Assembly: GCA_021234155.1 (NCBI GenBank)
Contig: JAJEKV010000157.1
Location: forward strand, 530,807 to 594,806
DNA length: 64,000 bases
Direction of reading: 5' to 3'
Origin: Isoetes taiwanensis
Taxonomy: Eukaryota; Streptophyta; Lycopodiopsida; Isoetales; Isoetaceae
The position numbers and the translations under genes are program-made. Shown here in pieces: positions 31,835 through 44,287 of the stretch. The notes beneath the pieces were generated by a model, which worked only from the letters and a program-made list of their open reading frames with translations, made no database searches and was not told where the DNA came from. Every line of letters begins with the position of its first letter. Positions within the stretch are counted from its first letter, which is position 1.

Positions 31835-33131
31835 ATACGCGGCGTGAACCGCCAAGACCAAGGTGGTTCTCATATCCTATTCACGCCACCCCACCTCCCC
31901 GCACTCACATATCGGGGATACTGTGGAGGTCACGCCCACCTACAAGTACCTAGGGGTGGAGTTCCCCTCCTCGCCTGTTGGGAGGCGCCCATCCGCTATG
32001 GGTGACAAAGAGGTTGGAAAGCGCTTTATGCCATGCGTAACAACAAGCCACCGTGCAAAGCTCTATGATTGGGGCCATCAGTCACATCTGTTTCGGGCGC
32101 TGGTTCTGTACGGGGTCGAGGTTTGGGGCCGGTCGTCTCTTTGGCAACCTAGAATGACTTGGAGCAGGTGCAAAAGGCATTTTTGGCACGACGCACTTGG
32201 GTGAAACCTTGCCCCCTATCGATTACGCTACTGAGGCGGATTCTTGCCGCTTCCGGCAGCCCTTTGATAGACACATCGTCTATTTTGAGAAAGTGGTTAA
32301 TATGGCCCGCACTTGGCTTACGCTGTGGCAAGGGCCCGCAGCGGCTCAGGGCCTGTTGGAGGGGTAAAAGAGCTCAGTGGTTTGCCAGATGGAGCGCGGC
32401 GAGAACGGATGCGTGCGGTGGTGGACAGAGGCCGATCGTGAGCCTGCGGGAGTAACTGGACGCTTGCTTCCTTGGCAAGCTCTGGGACCCCGGCGCTCTA
32501 GAGCAGGTCAAAATGGCCCATTACAAAGAGCACATCAACCCCGCGTTGGCGGGGCCCGCTGACTCTACCTGCGTTCCCCACACTTACAAAAGAGACTCAT
32601 TGCCTCCATTCGCATACGGTGCCCACCATCTTCGCGATCGAGGCAGGCGGGGTGGATTGGGGAGCCCCCGCCGGGACAGCTCTGTCGATCTTTATCAAGC
32701 GGGTGCCATTGAGGATGAGTCTCACACTTTCGAGTTGCCCAACTTTCGGTCGGATCCGGGCGGATACATTCCCTTATGCGGCGGACTTGCCCTACATTTG
32801 CCGATGAATACACCGCCGATTACCGCTTCGGGGTCGTGATATCATTGAGGTAATCCGGATCTCGCGAGCCCACCTTTGCCCCCCACCGCTGCCGGATTGA
32901 TCGGGCACTACTGGCACGGTACATGAGTGTATATATTTGTGTGTTTTGCATTTTGGTATATTGGAGCGGTTTGTCGGCCAGGCCGATTGTCGCCACAATC
33001 TTTTCCTCGAAAACCCGCCGGGCGGGGTTTTAATCCGAGTAGTAATCCGCTTGCTGCGCTTTTGTATTGGGTCCCATAGAACGATTGGTCTCCGTGGACG
33101 ATAAAAATACCTTCCTTCCTTCCTTCCTTAG
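31835..33131 (+). mobile_element. 5'-truncated LINE with (TTCC)n tail
   Basis: Begins within the RT C-terminus. The frame 31863-32204 reads VVLISYSRH, then PTYKYLGVEF (the usual 'Y.YLG...' after the catalytic box) and HRAKLYDWGHQSHLFRALVL, YGVEVWG. Later frames (32339-32840) carry KRAQWFARW, LGKLWD, ALEQVKMAHYKEHINPAL and a degenerate zinc-knuckle region. It is the same family as the LINE at 3756-7233 and the fragment at 51427-51880. The 3' UTR contains GGGTCCCATAGAACG and ends in TTCCTTCCTTCCTTCC at 33113-33129. Several frameshifts; dead. Confidence 0.75.
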
Positions 33132-33606
33132 CTACTAGGGTGGGAGCGGCAAGACCTGATCGTCCCCGCCATCTTTTGGTCCAGTTTCAAGACACTCTTA
33201 GCCGCTTACATGTTCTCCAGCATGGAAACCATCTCAGAGGGACTAGTTTTCAAGACAGGGAGGACCCTCCCTCTTCAATTGTGTAACCGTAAGGAGGAGC
33301 TCTGCAAGGTGAGGGCAGCCCGCCTGCAAAAGAAATGGGCAGTGTACAGGGGAGGCGCAGCAATTATTCTAGATCAATGGCCTTTCAATCCTTGGACTGG
33401 CTATGTCTAGATAATTTTAGAAGCATAAATTTACCACTAGCATTACCTTCTCTTATTCTTGGTAGCCTTTTAATATTTGGTTATTGTATTTGGTGATGGG
33501 GCCTAGTCCCCAGGTTTTCGATGGGCTGTTGCCCTTGCATGTGTCGTCCCATAACCCGTTGGGTTCCCGTGGACGTAAAAATTCATCTTATCTTACCTTA
33601 TCTTAA
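33132..33606 (+). mobile_element. LINE 3' end with (TTATC/CTTAT)n tail
   Basis: A short 3' fragment directly abutting the previous LINE. It ends in GTCCCATAACCCG, GGTTCCCGTGGACGTAAAAA and an ATCTTATCTTACCTTATCTT tail (about 33585-33604). The 3' UTR pattern (GGGTCCCAT..GGT.TCCGTGGACG.TAAAA, then microsatellite) is the same as in four other tails, with a different repeat unit. A residual ORF at 33210-33410 has no clear domain. Confidence 0.7.
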
Positions 33607-34520
33607 AACTCCTTCATAGAATTCAAAGATAGTCTAGAGAGTCCTAAAGGAGTAAATTAGTGACCATGATCACACAATAAAGACTATAGTCCCTAGGTCA
33701 TATAGCTTATACTAGAATTATGACCTCCTGAAATATGCCTATCGCAGTATTCCAAAAAAACTTTTCTAATATTCAGCCATACCATGGCATTTGCGATCAC
33801 ACATGCAAAAGCACTTCGTTAGTTAAGATGCATGTGCTAGATGCCCTGGTCCCTCGTCCAAAATTATTATCTCGAACTGTGCTAGTCACTAATAATATCT
33901 CATACCATATAATTCTCATTGCCATAAGGCATGATATAAGTTGACAAGATCCCTTCGACCTAGAACAACTTATTTTTTTAGAGTTTCTATATGGATAAGT
34001 CCCCAGAATTCTTCAACCATATCCATCCACACTCCCTAAATACAATCTAGTTGTATTAATCTACCATTATTTCCAAACAATGGTGAAGTGGCTTATTGTA
34101 AAGATTTAATGGTATAAACATCATAACATGATGAAAGATTATAATATTGTTCCTTTTACTCACTAATCTGAGCACCTTCTTCTGAACCTTGTTCATGACG
34201 TCATGATCTTTGATCGTATCAGAACATTTGACTGCACAGATAATAATTGATTGTCGCCTACATCTCTCTAGTGTTGCTTCATATATCTCGTAGATCATAC
34301 TTCTATGATCTCATGACCTCCATGTCAATATTTAGTTGTTAATACCCTATTCATCAGGATAAGTCTAAAATAAGATATAGTTCTAGCACTATGATCTGGA
34401 AGCAATACTAATACTATCATCATGCATTATGATTAGCTCTTTAACAATCATAATCACTTTCACTGAGCAGCATCCCACAATTAACCTCGTTTATTGCCAA
34501 CAGAGGAGAACGAACCTCGC
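33607..34520. other. AT-rich spacer
   Basis: No gene or repeat can be supported. Short ORFs (33735-33944, 34056-34298) look random. Confidence 0.45.
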
Positions 34521-34990
34521 CCTGATACCATTGTCACACGCCTTTCCAACACTTGATTGGAGCGATGAATCTAACAGGTACAGCGTGAGTTCCTAACTAC
34601 ACCTTACGGCGGATACAAAATAAAAATGGCCCAATCGATTCACCGCCCTCACCTATGGATTCCAAATCCCCCACAATCGATTGGGACTGATCTCCCAGAG
34701 ACTAATCAAGAAACCTTGCTTTTTAAAAGTAGTACCCAATACTGCTAACTATAAGAAGTTCCATATAAACTTGCAGAGGGATTGAAGTCCTGCTTCAACC
34801 ACACAGTACTCCAGTTCTGTATTAAATCTTCTTAAGAAGATTTAAAGAAGTTTAGCTTCTTGTAGCCATAGCACCTCTAGATCCCAGATCTCTAGTGCCA
34901 TCAAGATATAATCTTCTAGAGATTATATGAAGTCTAGCTTCATTAATAACACACACTATCATTGTACTTAAATAACATTTTCTTTGTATT
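34521..34990 (-). repeat. LTR remnant with tRNA-Met type PBS, minus strand
   Basis: The minus strand reads TGGTATCAGG at 34530-34521, the start of an initiator tRNA-Met PBS, and one base away at 34532 an LTR-like start TGTCACACG extends to the right. This is the signature of the 5' LTR and PBS of a minus-strand LTR retrotransposon. The right end of the LTR and any coding part to its left cannot be recognised, so only a remnant is claimed. The right boundary is a guess. Confidence 0.5.
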
Positions 34991-35164
34991 TTTCAAAAAA
35001 TAGTTATATTTATTTATTTTTATTTTTTCATTAAAACACATTGATATTTGACCCCAATTATGGATTTATGGTCCTACTCCTATGCTCATGGACATCCATC
35101 AAAGGCTCTTTAGTATAGGCTATACCCCTGGAAGTACTTATGACATGTTGGTTATTCTTAGCAA

Positions 35165-35457
35165 GTGAATCCTGACGGGCCTGTACCATTAGATGAGACT
35201 GAAGATCATGATGGGGATTCTCAAGAATTCTCTAAGTTACTGCCAAGAAGAATGCAATATAGGCCCACCATGCCTCTTCTGGGTACTCAAGAAGATGATA
35301 TGACGAAGATAACTCCAGTCAAATACTTAAAGATAATGAAGCTGCCCTCCAAAAATATATTGTAGAAGTCGAAGAGGTTATTCCTGAAAAGTCTAGCTAT
35401 AGCGAGATGGACACGGAATTTCCGAGTCTGGATGGGTCAACACATATGACAGGATAG
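35165..35457 (+). pseudogene. unidentified coding remnant
   Basis: Frame 2 (35165-35365) reads NPDGPVPLDETEDHDGDSQ, then FSKLLPRRMQYRPTMPLLG and TKITPVKYLK. Frame 1 takes over at 35332 with DNEAALQKYIVEVEEVIPEK and ends DTEFPSLDGSTHMTG before a TAG at 35455-35457. Joined by one frame change this looks like the acidic C-terminal ~95 residues of a protein, with better protein character than its surroundings. I recognise no family. It could be a last exon, a retrocopy fragment or chance. Confidence 0.35.
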
Positions 35458-36879
35458 CAGCTGAAATTGGTGTTTCTTTCGATGTTGTTAGAGAATCACC
35501 TTGTTGAGATATTTCGTCTGATATCAGCTAATATATAATGACCAAAAATTTGCAATCGCGATTCTTTTAAGATATATGGATGCCATGCTTCTTTTGTTTT
35601 TTAATCTTTCATCTATGCTTCGATTAGTATATTATGTAATTTCATTGTTCACAAATGCCAGTTTTTACTATTTGTTAGCTACTATTTGATTTCTTATGCT
35701 TTGAAATATTGCGTCGGCGATGTTTTTTCACAAATCTTATATGTTAGGAGAGTGTCTTGAGCTTTATCTTAAATTTTGGTTGACTGAACCAGAAGCTGCT
35801 GATTCGCAATTTTTTTACTCTCTTGGCTATATATATTGCTTCAGAGCAATGACAAACTCTTCTAAATACATATTGCAAATTATTCGGAGCTCAAGAAGAA
35901 TGTGTTTTTATTTTTCAAAGCAATGGAACTAGAGCTGCTTTACACTTTTTCAACCTACATCTCATTGCGGATTAGCCAGTTTGGTTTTTTTTTATACACT
36001 TACTAAATGTACTTCCTCTAAAATCCGAAATTAGGGTCTCCATTTGATTTCAATGCTCGCAACAAAGAGTATGGCCTGAAAATGCTTGTTGAAAGCATAG
36101 CACATGATTTTTAAGTTTGCCATGTTAAGACTTGTTGCCAAGAGGAACTTATAGAAGTTTTAAGAAAATTCTTTCCATTCAAATTGAAGTTTTGAATAAA
36201 GCGACGTGTACAAAGTCATAGAAACATCTTAGACTCACACTTCATTTTTGTTTCTTTGCGCGCCCTCAATTGGGCGACTCTACAAACTTCATCAATGCAT
36301 TACGCGAGGTTAGTTATAAACGAAAGTGCCATTACAACAAAACAATTCTAAGTATATATTTGAATAGGGATAATATCATATGCATATACATATGTATAAA
36401 TTCATATGAAAAATACAACAATTTTGAGTCTCCAAGAAGGGCTAATATCATAATGTACATACTTACAAGTTCATATGAATTTTGTATGTGTTACGAAGAT
36501 ATAAATGTAGAAAAAACTCATAGGGAGAGAAATTAACTTACAAAGCAACATTTGCACATACATGTATAAACCACCACTAAAAATTAACTTGCAAAGCAAC
36601 ATTCTAACATACAATAGGTACAACCACCATCATAAATGTCCAAGCATGATGGATTTGTCTAAGTATCTTCCACATTAATGAAGTACATTATGGCTATGGC
36701 ACAATCAAAGCAATATCAGACCTAGAGACGTGGTTCACATTTACTACTCAAAGCTACTACTATGTCCATTTTTTTAGCTTCCACTTTGTCTTTTTAAAAT
36801 ATTCATATAAACTTTTTAAAATTTTATTGGACATCCATGTGCAAAAATAAACAAAAACATAGAGAATAGAAAGAGAAAA
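35458..36879. other. AT-rich spacer
   Basis: No supported gene. ORFs 35720-35932 and 36270-36536 are AT-driven and show no domain. Within 36540-36625 the phrase AAAATTAACTTGCAAAGCAACATT(T/C) occurs twice in short succession, a minor local duplication. Confidence 0.45.
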
Positions 36880-37160
36880 AAACAAAAGAATAGAATTGAA
36901 TTTAATGGGTTTTATCGTTCACGAAGACCAATGGACTGTGGGACCAAACAACAGGCATATTACTGTCCAGGATTAAAAAACCGTCGTCCCGAAGGGTTTT
37001 CGAGGGAAAAGCCTTAGTAGTAATGAGTATGCTAAGAAACTGTACAGTAGTACATGTCAATGGAGTGTCGAAGACACAAATGAGCGCGCATATCCATCAT
37101 CTCCTAGAGATACGATCCCCATATATCCTCTGAACACATGGAATGACTGGTTAGATTGGA
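36880..37160 (-). mobile_element. LINE 3' end fragment, minus strand
   Basis: The reverse complement carries the shared 3' UTR motif (TTTGGTCCCACAGTCC, GGTCTTCGTGAACGATAAAACC) followed by an ATTCTATTC-type tail near 36895-36885. To the right, 36990-37160 is alignable by eye with 3870-4010 of the LINE at 3756-7233 (TAGTAATGAG.., ..CATCC.TAA/CTCCTAGAG-like). The 5' part is missing. Confidence 0.6.
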
Positions 37161-38078
37161 CAAAATTAGCATATCGCTCGGAAGAGCATAACACTCGTCC
37201 TCAACAAGCAACATTGGCAGAGCCTGTCCTCTCGCACTTCCCGAATCCATTTGCATGTCTCAATTTGGAGGCGGTGATAAGAGAACAGAGAGAGAAGAAG
37301 AAGATATCTAAAGAGAAGAAAAGAAGAGAGACAATTGGAAACACACAAAACAATCAAGTATAATATTAGGGGAATTTGTAGTGCATTGGTACCTTGTTGA
37401 TGGAGCCTTTTGTTCCATTGTTTGGCCAACCTAGCCATGAACCTCTATTGTTTCTAGCCATTTGGTAGCATTGGGGGGCACAAAGAGCAAGCAGCCTTCC
37501 CTCTCTCTCCAAGCACTCTTAATCCAACATTGGTCCATATAATTCTTTCAACCACTGTAGGCTCTTCTATATTGAAGATTTGTTTCTTTTTGTTTCTATG
37601 ATGTTTATTTTTGTTTTTAGTCTATATGCCTATGTAAAGGTATGGGTATGTGACAAAGTTCAAGCTCGGTTCTGTACCGTGCACTTGTTCATTTTGCTCT
37701 TCACATGGTTTTTAGCTCCAATATCTCAAGGCATGCTCTCATGACGTGGCGCACCTTGGACACCCACAACAAAGGGTCTAGTTAGATATGCGCTCTCTCA
37801 TGCCCCATCTACAATGCATCAAGTAAATCAAATTAGGTGTACGTACACAAAATAGCAGATCGATAAAGGATGTTGATATGATTAAAATAGCTCCCATCAT
37901 GCTCTGAACATTCAGTTCCTTACAAAATCTTATATAACATTCTTATCCCCATCCAAATGATTCTTTGGGAGGGAATATCCAGTTCCTGCCTTGGCCAAAT
38001 TAGCATATTATATGCAGCAATTGCTGCAGAACATTTTCTCAGGTTACATATCAAAATATCCATTGCACATAATTCCCT
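37161..38078. other. 3' flank of the eIF4A-III gene
   Basis: AT-rich DNA without a further gene. The 90-codon minus frame at 37438-37166 has a hydrophobic, low-complexity middle and no family resemblance. The part nearest 38078 should contain the 3' UTR and poly(A) signal of the helicase, but no single signal stands out. Confidence 0.45.
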
Positions 38079-39983
38079 TCAAATCAGGTCCGCAACATTC
38101 ATCGGCATTTCATCAATCTGTGTAGCATAGTACTGCTCTATATCGCGAAGAATTTTGATATCATCACTTCGAACGAAATTAATTGCAACACCCTGCAGAG
38201 AATTGAGTTGTTCAAGATCAAGTAACAAGCATTGCTATAACAAAGTATATTCATTTGTTATTACCTTCCGTCCAAAACGACCAGAGCGTCCAATGCGATG
38301 AATATACAGCTCTCTGTTATTGGGAAGATCGTAGTTGATAACAAGAGAAACCTGAGCATGTGAACAATGTCAACAACCACTACGATAGAAGTTTATTGTG
38401 GAGAAAGTGAAATCTAATTTTTACCTGTTGCACGTCCAGACCTCGTGCCCAAACATCTGTTGTTACGAGCACACGTGTAGTACCTGACCTGAACTCAGAC
38501 ATGATCGTATCCCTTTCCTTTTGTGGCATCTCACCATGCATGGAAGAAACAGTAAAATTATTACTCCGCATCTTCTCTGTCAGCCATTCAACCTGAATTT
38601 CCAAGAATTGTGATTAGATAAAATGACTCTGCCAAAATAAAAAAATATATTATGCACAAAAAGTTGAACCTTTCTTTTCGTATTGCAAAATATGACTGCC
38701 TGAGTTATTGTCAGGGTATCATAAAGATCACACAACGTATCAAACTTCCATTCTTCACGTTCGACAGCAACAAAAAACTGTTTGATGCCCTGTCCAGATT
38801 ATATAAACATTCTTAGAGAATAGACTTCTTTCAGGACACACTTTAACAAATGCATTTAGAATGCTTCTTTAAACAGCAGAACTATTGAACATTACGGGAT
38901 TCTCATACCTCAAGCGTCAATTCATCACGTTTCACAAGTATGCGCACTGGATCAGTCATAAACTTGTTCGTCATCTCCAGAATCTCATGAGGCAATGTGG
39001 CTGAGACCAACATCACCTGCACCAATCCATACAAGGTCAATATAGTTCCCAAAAATGAGATGAAATGCAGGCACAAATCAGACATGTAGGAATCATGATA
39101 TCCTACCTGTAGTTCTGGTGGCAAATAGCGGTAGACATCATAAATTTGGTCTTTGAAACCTCGGCTCAGCATTTCATCAGACTCGTCCTATGATATGAAA
39201 AACAAGGATGTTCTTAACAAACAACATTTTCATAAGCTATCAAAAACAAGGAATACTACCACTTTCATAAGATATCAAAAGCACTTACCAACACTAGAAG
39301 CTTTATCGCTCGTGTCCGTAGTGCCCTTCTTTTGATCATGTCATAAACTCTTCCGGGGGTGCCAGACACCACATGGACGCCATATTCTAACTTTCTAATA
39401 TCTTCTCCAATGCTTTTTCCTCCTACACATGCATGAGCCTGTATATTCATATGGTCACCAATTGCCAAAATTACTTTTTCAGTTTGTATGGCAAGTTCTC
39501 GAGTGGGAGACAAAATAAGGGCTTGCACTCTAATCAAACGAAGAAATAAATCAGGCATCTGCTTGAACAGATAAATACCTTACAACTCAAACAAAGTAAT
39601 ACAAAATCAGGCATGTAATTAAAGAAACAAATACTCTTAGGGTTAAAGAAAAAGAAAACATACTCTCGAGAGCTCGTATCAACGAGTTGGCAAACAGCTA
39701 AAGCAATCATAGACGTCTTTCCTGTTCCAGATTGAGCCTGGGCAATAACATCCCGCCCACTTATTGTAGGCAAAAGAGCTCGCTGTTGAATAGCAGATGG
39801 CTTCTCGAAGCCATAAGAATAGATTCCACGCAAAAGATCCTCATGTATGCCCATCTTATCAAAGCTAGAAATAACCTCAACGCCCGGGCTGGTGTCAAAT
39901 ACAATGTGTTCGTCATTGGCCTGGTCTGCCATAGCCGGTGCATTGGCGTTGGAGCGCCCTCTGCTTGAGCCGGAGTTGGCCAT
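38079..39983 (-). CDS. EIF4A3: eIF4A-III, DEAD-box RNA helicase of the exon junction complex
   Basis: Eight coding exons on the minus strand: 39983-39664, 39529-39289, 39187-39107, 39016-38909, 38789-38670, 38592-38425, 38351-38265, 38192-38079. All introns are GT-AG, 72-134 bp; the first is phase 2, the others phase 0. Joined length is 1239 nt, 412 residues, normal for the family. Motifs: Q motif ([29 protein letters not shown]), Walker A AQSGTGKT (83-90), PTREL (115-119), TPGR, DESD (188-191; DESD rather than DEAD is typical of eIF4A-III), SAT (219-221), [13 protein letters not shown] (364-371) and C-terminal MPMNVADLI. The protein clamps spliced mRNA within the exon junction complex, acting in the nucleus and in NMD. 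The reading frame is complete with no damage, in contrast to all neighbours. The start is the first ATG, followed by a Ser/Asn/Arg-rich tail typical of plant copies. Confidence 0.97.
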
Positions 39984-40079
39984 AGGTAGCAGACGACCTC
40001 ACTTCTGTGTTTTCTCTTACCTAACTTGAAAAAGGGGCAGAAAAGGCAAAAGGAGGGGTTTAAAGGAGGTTTAAACTTT

Positions 40080-40125
40080 AAAGGTCTGCATCTCGAAACT
40101 AAAGGCTTACATATATGCCATTGGT
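40080..40125 (-). promoter_or_regulatory. putative core promoter of EIF4A3
   Basis: On the minus strand, a CCAATGG box (40124-40118) is followed at once by the TATA-like CATATATG (40117-40110), about 130 nt upstream of the start codon. The interval 40100-39984 would be the 5' UTR. The assignment rests on position and motif only. CCAAT and TATA this close together is unusual, so one of the two may be fortuitous. Confidence 0.35.
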
Positions 40126-42550
40126 CTCGACGAATTGCAGATCCACATTACTATATCCATTTTTGTATTCCCCTTGGGTCATAGTAGGGTAGAGGCAGTG
40201 CCAATTCCTTTCAGTGGAAATTGCCTATAAAGCTGCCCCTGAAAGTTGAAATCACCTTTGAAACTGCTGAAATTTGCCTCTGCCCCCAGTCCTCCAATGC
40301 TATTCTGCCGGGTTCGGTCACTTATGCTTGGCCCTTACCCTGCATAACAGCTTGTGGGGGAAGATTATCCCTACCGTCAGTTGCATTCCTTTTGTTGCGA
40401 TGATATGGAGCATTTTGTGCTAAAAACCTGCAGTGGGAGGAGGTTTTCAGTGCAAATCTGATAAGTGGTGCTGCCTGTCAGTTTCCCACCAGACATTTCA
40501 ACCTGGCAAGTTTACACACGTAAACCACTTGGGATCAGTAATTTGCATCCATGTGACTGCTAGCTGGACCTTCTACACATTTTCTTCTTTTCCGTGGCTA
40601 TGGTGGCCAAGCCTTAAAATTGTATGATGGTACCTCCATTTTTTTGAAGGGCAACTTTTGGAGTTGCCATTCTTTGCGATACAAGAGCAAATACTTCACA
40701 CATATTTCACATATAAAGCTTAAAAGCCTTCATACTAGTATTCGAAATAATTATCTTGAAGTTTACAATAGCATCATGCGGCATTGTTTATGATCCATCA
40801 ATTAGCATAGATCATGTCAATCTGCATTCTGTCTGCCAAGTTAGGTGATGATAACGATAAGAACATCAATGTTTCAAGAGTTTTCAGATTCAAGATTCTC
40901 GATCATTATCCTTTATCAAGTTTTGCCGTCAAAACCCATGTTCACATTCTAAGAAGATGCTAAAAGAACTAGAACTGCTTGCCATAACTTCATCACATCA
41001 TCATAGACATCAAAATAGAAATCGCATACTCTATAAGCATCTCATAAAATCTTCATGTTCTTATTTCTTTGTTGCACCTGTAATCTTACTACAAATAAAT
41101 ATGCTTGTCCTTTGCACTTTTCAATATCAAGAAATCCATATTTCCCTTCCCCAAATTTGTTGCATTAAGTGGTAGTCCACTTATTTATTTGGTTCTATTT
41201 CCTTTCTCCCACATGGGGGGTGTTTCGTCCCAGTGGTAGAGACACATTGTACAGGGTTTCTGTGGCTTTCTTTTGTGTTTGGATACTTTCCGATATATTG
41301 TATCACCGTCTCATAGGCCAGTTGGCCCCTTCCTTTGAATTCATAAGTTATTCATTTGTGGAGAATAAGTTTGTGTTTGAAGAGTAATGACAAAGAAAAA
41401 TTATAAAATTAATAAACGTATATGCTAAAAAAATCATAAAATAAATTAAATATATACTAAAAAATAAATCTTTCTTCTTAAGATTGGCATTCAATTGAAG
41501 GGTGACATTTGTGAGAGTCGTTCAAGTCGAATGGCATTTCGTTTTACCTTGCCGTTCATTTGCATAGCCAAAAACAAGATAACCATTCTTTGAAGGGCTA
41601 AAGGTCTTTTGAATGGCATTTCAATGTTCAAATTTAAGATTTAAGGCTTGAAGATGGCAATCCGCTATCCATTTTTATGGTAAAGATAGTCTTCGTTGGG
41701 CTGATAATTATTTGCTAGGTTTTTTAGCATGTGGTTGGGTCCACCGACAACTTGAGCACCCAAAGTTACCTAGGAAGAATATATAGTCGTCTACTAAAGA
41801 ATACTCTTTGGATTAGACTCACATATGGATCAACACAATTGGGTTAGCATAATATAAAACATGAGACAACTTCTGTCGACATTTGGGAATGGGTCGAGGT
41901 GGCCAATCAAGAGTTCAGTGTTCCCAGTAGATGAAGAACAAGTAAGAAATGAGGTCCTATACTTCCCTGTAAAAAGTATTTTTTGTTACTTTTGCTTGGA
42001 ACATCCTTGTAGAAGATATATTTGATTCAAAATTGTGCTTTTTGAGTTAAATTGTGCTTGAGGGATCATTATTATCTTATTCTAACATTGGGAGCGGCAA
42101 CAAACTTGTCGAATTATCATATTTGAGTGTATATGACCATGGGGACTATATGCATTGAGGGGTTATATATTTTCAATGGTTGATTATATAGGGTTAAATG
42201 GAAAATATGGAAAGCTAAGGAAAAGGAAAAGCCTTGATTTAAATTCAAAGTTAATTTGAGGGTGGAGATTGAGAGAGAATGGATCCAAGGGCTAATAATG
42301 GAAGCCCTTTCAAAAGGAAAGAAAAAGGTACGAAGGCAAAAAAAGGAAGTCACGGTTGCAGAGGTGGAGGCATTGGAGCGGCCGACAAGACAGGCAGCGG
42401 ATCAGAGCAGATTCAAGGAGCGGCTGACCAGATGGGGATGGGATTTAATCCACTCCATAGAGTTTGCAGTTTGCTTTGCCTTAGTAGTGAAATTTTGATA
42501 TGTGCATACGAAATCATTTTACATGTTTGGTGCAAATTGTAATATCGTAT
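40126..42550. other. spacer upstream of EIF4A3
   Basis: No confirmed gene in 2.4 kb. Short ORFs at 40221-40627, 40957-41175 and 41169-41387 show no domain. The last 300 bases contain two overlapping + strand frames (42256-42498 and 42279-42542) starting with MDPRANNGSPFKRKEKGTK in one reading. As the solo LTR at 42557 is inserted directly after, these may be the 5' region of the LINE that continues at 44168, but this is unproven. Confidence 0.4.
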
Positions 42551-42556
42551 GACTGT

Positions 42557-44162
42557 TGTGACGTCCCCTACTCATATACGGTGCTCTCACCGTATACAAA
42601 CAGGAGTTCATCCCCCATACCAGCTCCATGCTAATATAGGGCCCTCTACGTATCACTGCAACCTTGAAGAGTTCCAGTGGGAAGAATGAAGGGGTCATTT
42701 ACCCTGTCTCCCTCAGGGCCTACCTAGCTGCGGAAGCGCAATATACATGTCAGTAGTACATACATCAACATCATATGACCATCACGAAGGATGGTTCACC
42801 ACATATCTGCATAGATAAAGATCAGCACATCACATAGGGAATCCTACCCAAGGCTCAGACACAGGGATGGACTGACAAGCTTGGGTCTCCAGAGGTCATT
42901 GCAGACAGAATTCATGGCAATGGATTTGGCTGGCATAAGAACATGGCTTAGGGTAGTCCACTCCATCCGCCCCTCCTGTGCACACTTTGCAGAGTAGGTT
43001 GAAAAGTGTTGGGACCTGACTGTAGCCCGCCGGATGCATAGCCAAAGGGGCTATTCCTGGGTTGCATCTCCCCAGTTCCGATGGGGCAGGTAGGGATCAC
43101 TCCCTCCAGAGATCTACATGCTGACTCAAGGTGACTAGAGGGCCACTGCCCTTATTCGACTTGAACCCAATGGAGAGTGACGCATCACTCCACGGGTGTC
43201 GAGCCCATGCCTTGCCCACACGCAGTGGCAAGCCATCAGACCTAGTCCACAATGATCCCTGGTAGGCCTTACACACCAGAGGGATCGTTCAAGAGTCAGA
43301 GCACGAACCTCCTTATAAGCCAGTCTGGCCCCTTCACCCACAACCAGGCTTGGTTCTTGTACACAGGCCGAATTTACAGTGTGCTAAAGAGGCTAGCTAG
43401 GAGCATCAACTACCAGGCCTTAGGGTCTCTACCCCCCTTCCCAATACAATGAGTTCACAGAGATACATCATCCATATACATCACAGAAGAACTAAAGAAC
43501 TAGATCTAATCTATATCATAGAGTTAGGTTCTTTAGTTAGAGCTTGGTATCTGGGGATCTAAATGGCTGCTATGGGCTAAATCTATCGATTCAATGACTG
43601 GAAGACGGTTTAGGCTATTAAATTGACTAAATACCTGATCCCTGGCTCGCTCCTCCTGCTCTGAACTCGACCATCCTGCTCTGCTGCTAGAAGATGAAGC
43701 TAGATTGGGAAACTAATGAGCTGGTTCGCTCAGACAGAGTCTGGGATGCGGGTTTGACTCCTGGAGCAAGTAAAACAGAGCCCTAAAATGCTATGAACGA
43801 AAATGGCAAGTTAGGGTTTCCTTAACCTATATAGACAAAGGGTTAGGCTAGGGTTCCCATTATCTCCTCTAGGCATGTGGGATAATTAGATGTGGCCCCA
43901 CTTATATTAAATAAGTGGCCTAGGATATTCACATGGATAAATGTGTACACATGGATAAATGTGTACACATTGACACACACATGGATAAGTGTGCACATGA
44001 GCAAATGTGCCCATAATTAAATGCACACACCTTGCAAGTTGCCCCCTAGGGTGCTACTTGCTCGGCTACACGTCAGCGTACACGTCAATCGAGATGGCGT
44101 GTACGCGTGACGAGGCAGTACAGTATACATCTTAGGACCGTATACTGTGCTGGAACGTCACA
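42557..44162 (-). repeat. solo LTR related to the 13-kb Gypsy element
   Basis: 1606 bp from TGTGACG to CGTCACA, flanked by the perfect 5-bp duplication ACTGT (42552-42556 and 44163-44167), with no internal region. It is alignable with the LTRs at 17652 and 29171 in the same orientation (shared CTCCATCCGCCCCTCCTGTGC, TGCGGAAGCG, GGTCTCTACCCCCCTTCCCAAT) but clearly diverged. Solo LTRs arise by recombination between the two LTRs of one element. It also shares the terminal hairpins: 42575-42596 at one end and 44107-44161 at the other. Confidence 0.92.
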
Positions 44163-44287
44163 ACTGTGAGGTGTAGGTGCCTGGATTAGCAGAAGAGACT
44201 TAGAAAAAAGTAGAAAACGTTCAAAAGATTTTTCAGAACAGAATTAGGAGTTAAAGCACAAACCCCTTATGATATGATGTTTGTAGA

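Noticed and set aside
37166-37438. 90-codon minus ORF as a second host gene next to EIF4A3
   Set aside because: Hydrophobic low-complexity middle, no family resemblance, and no splice or promoter signals worth reporting.
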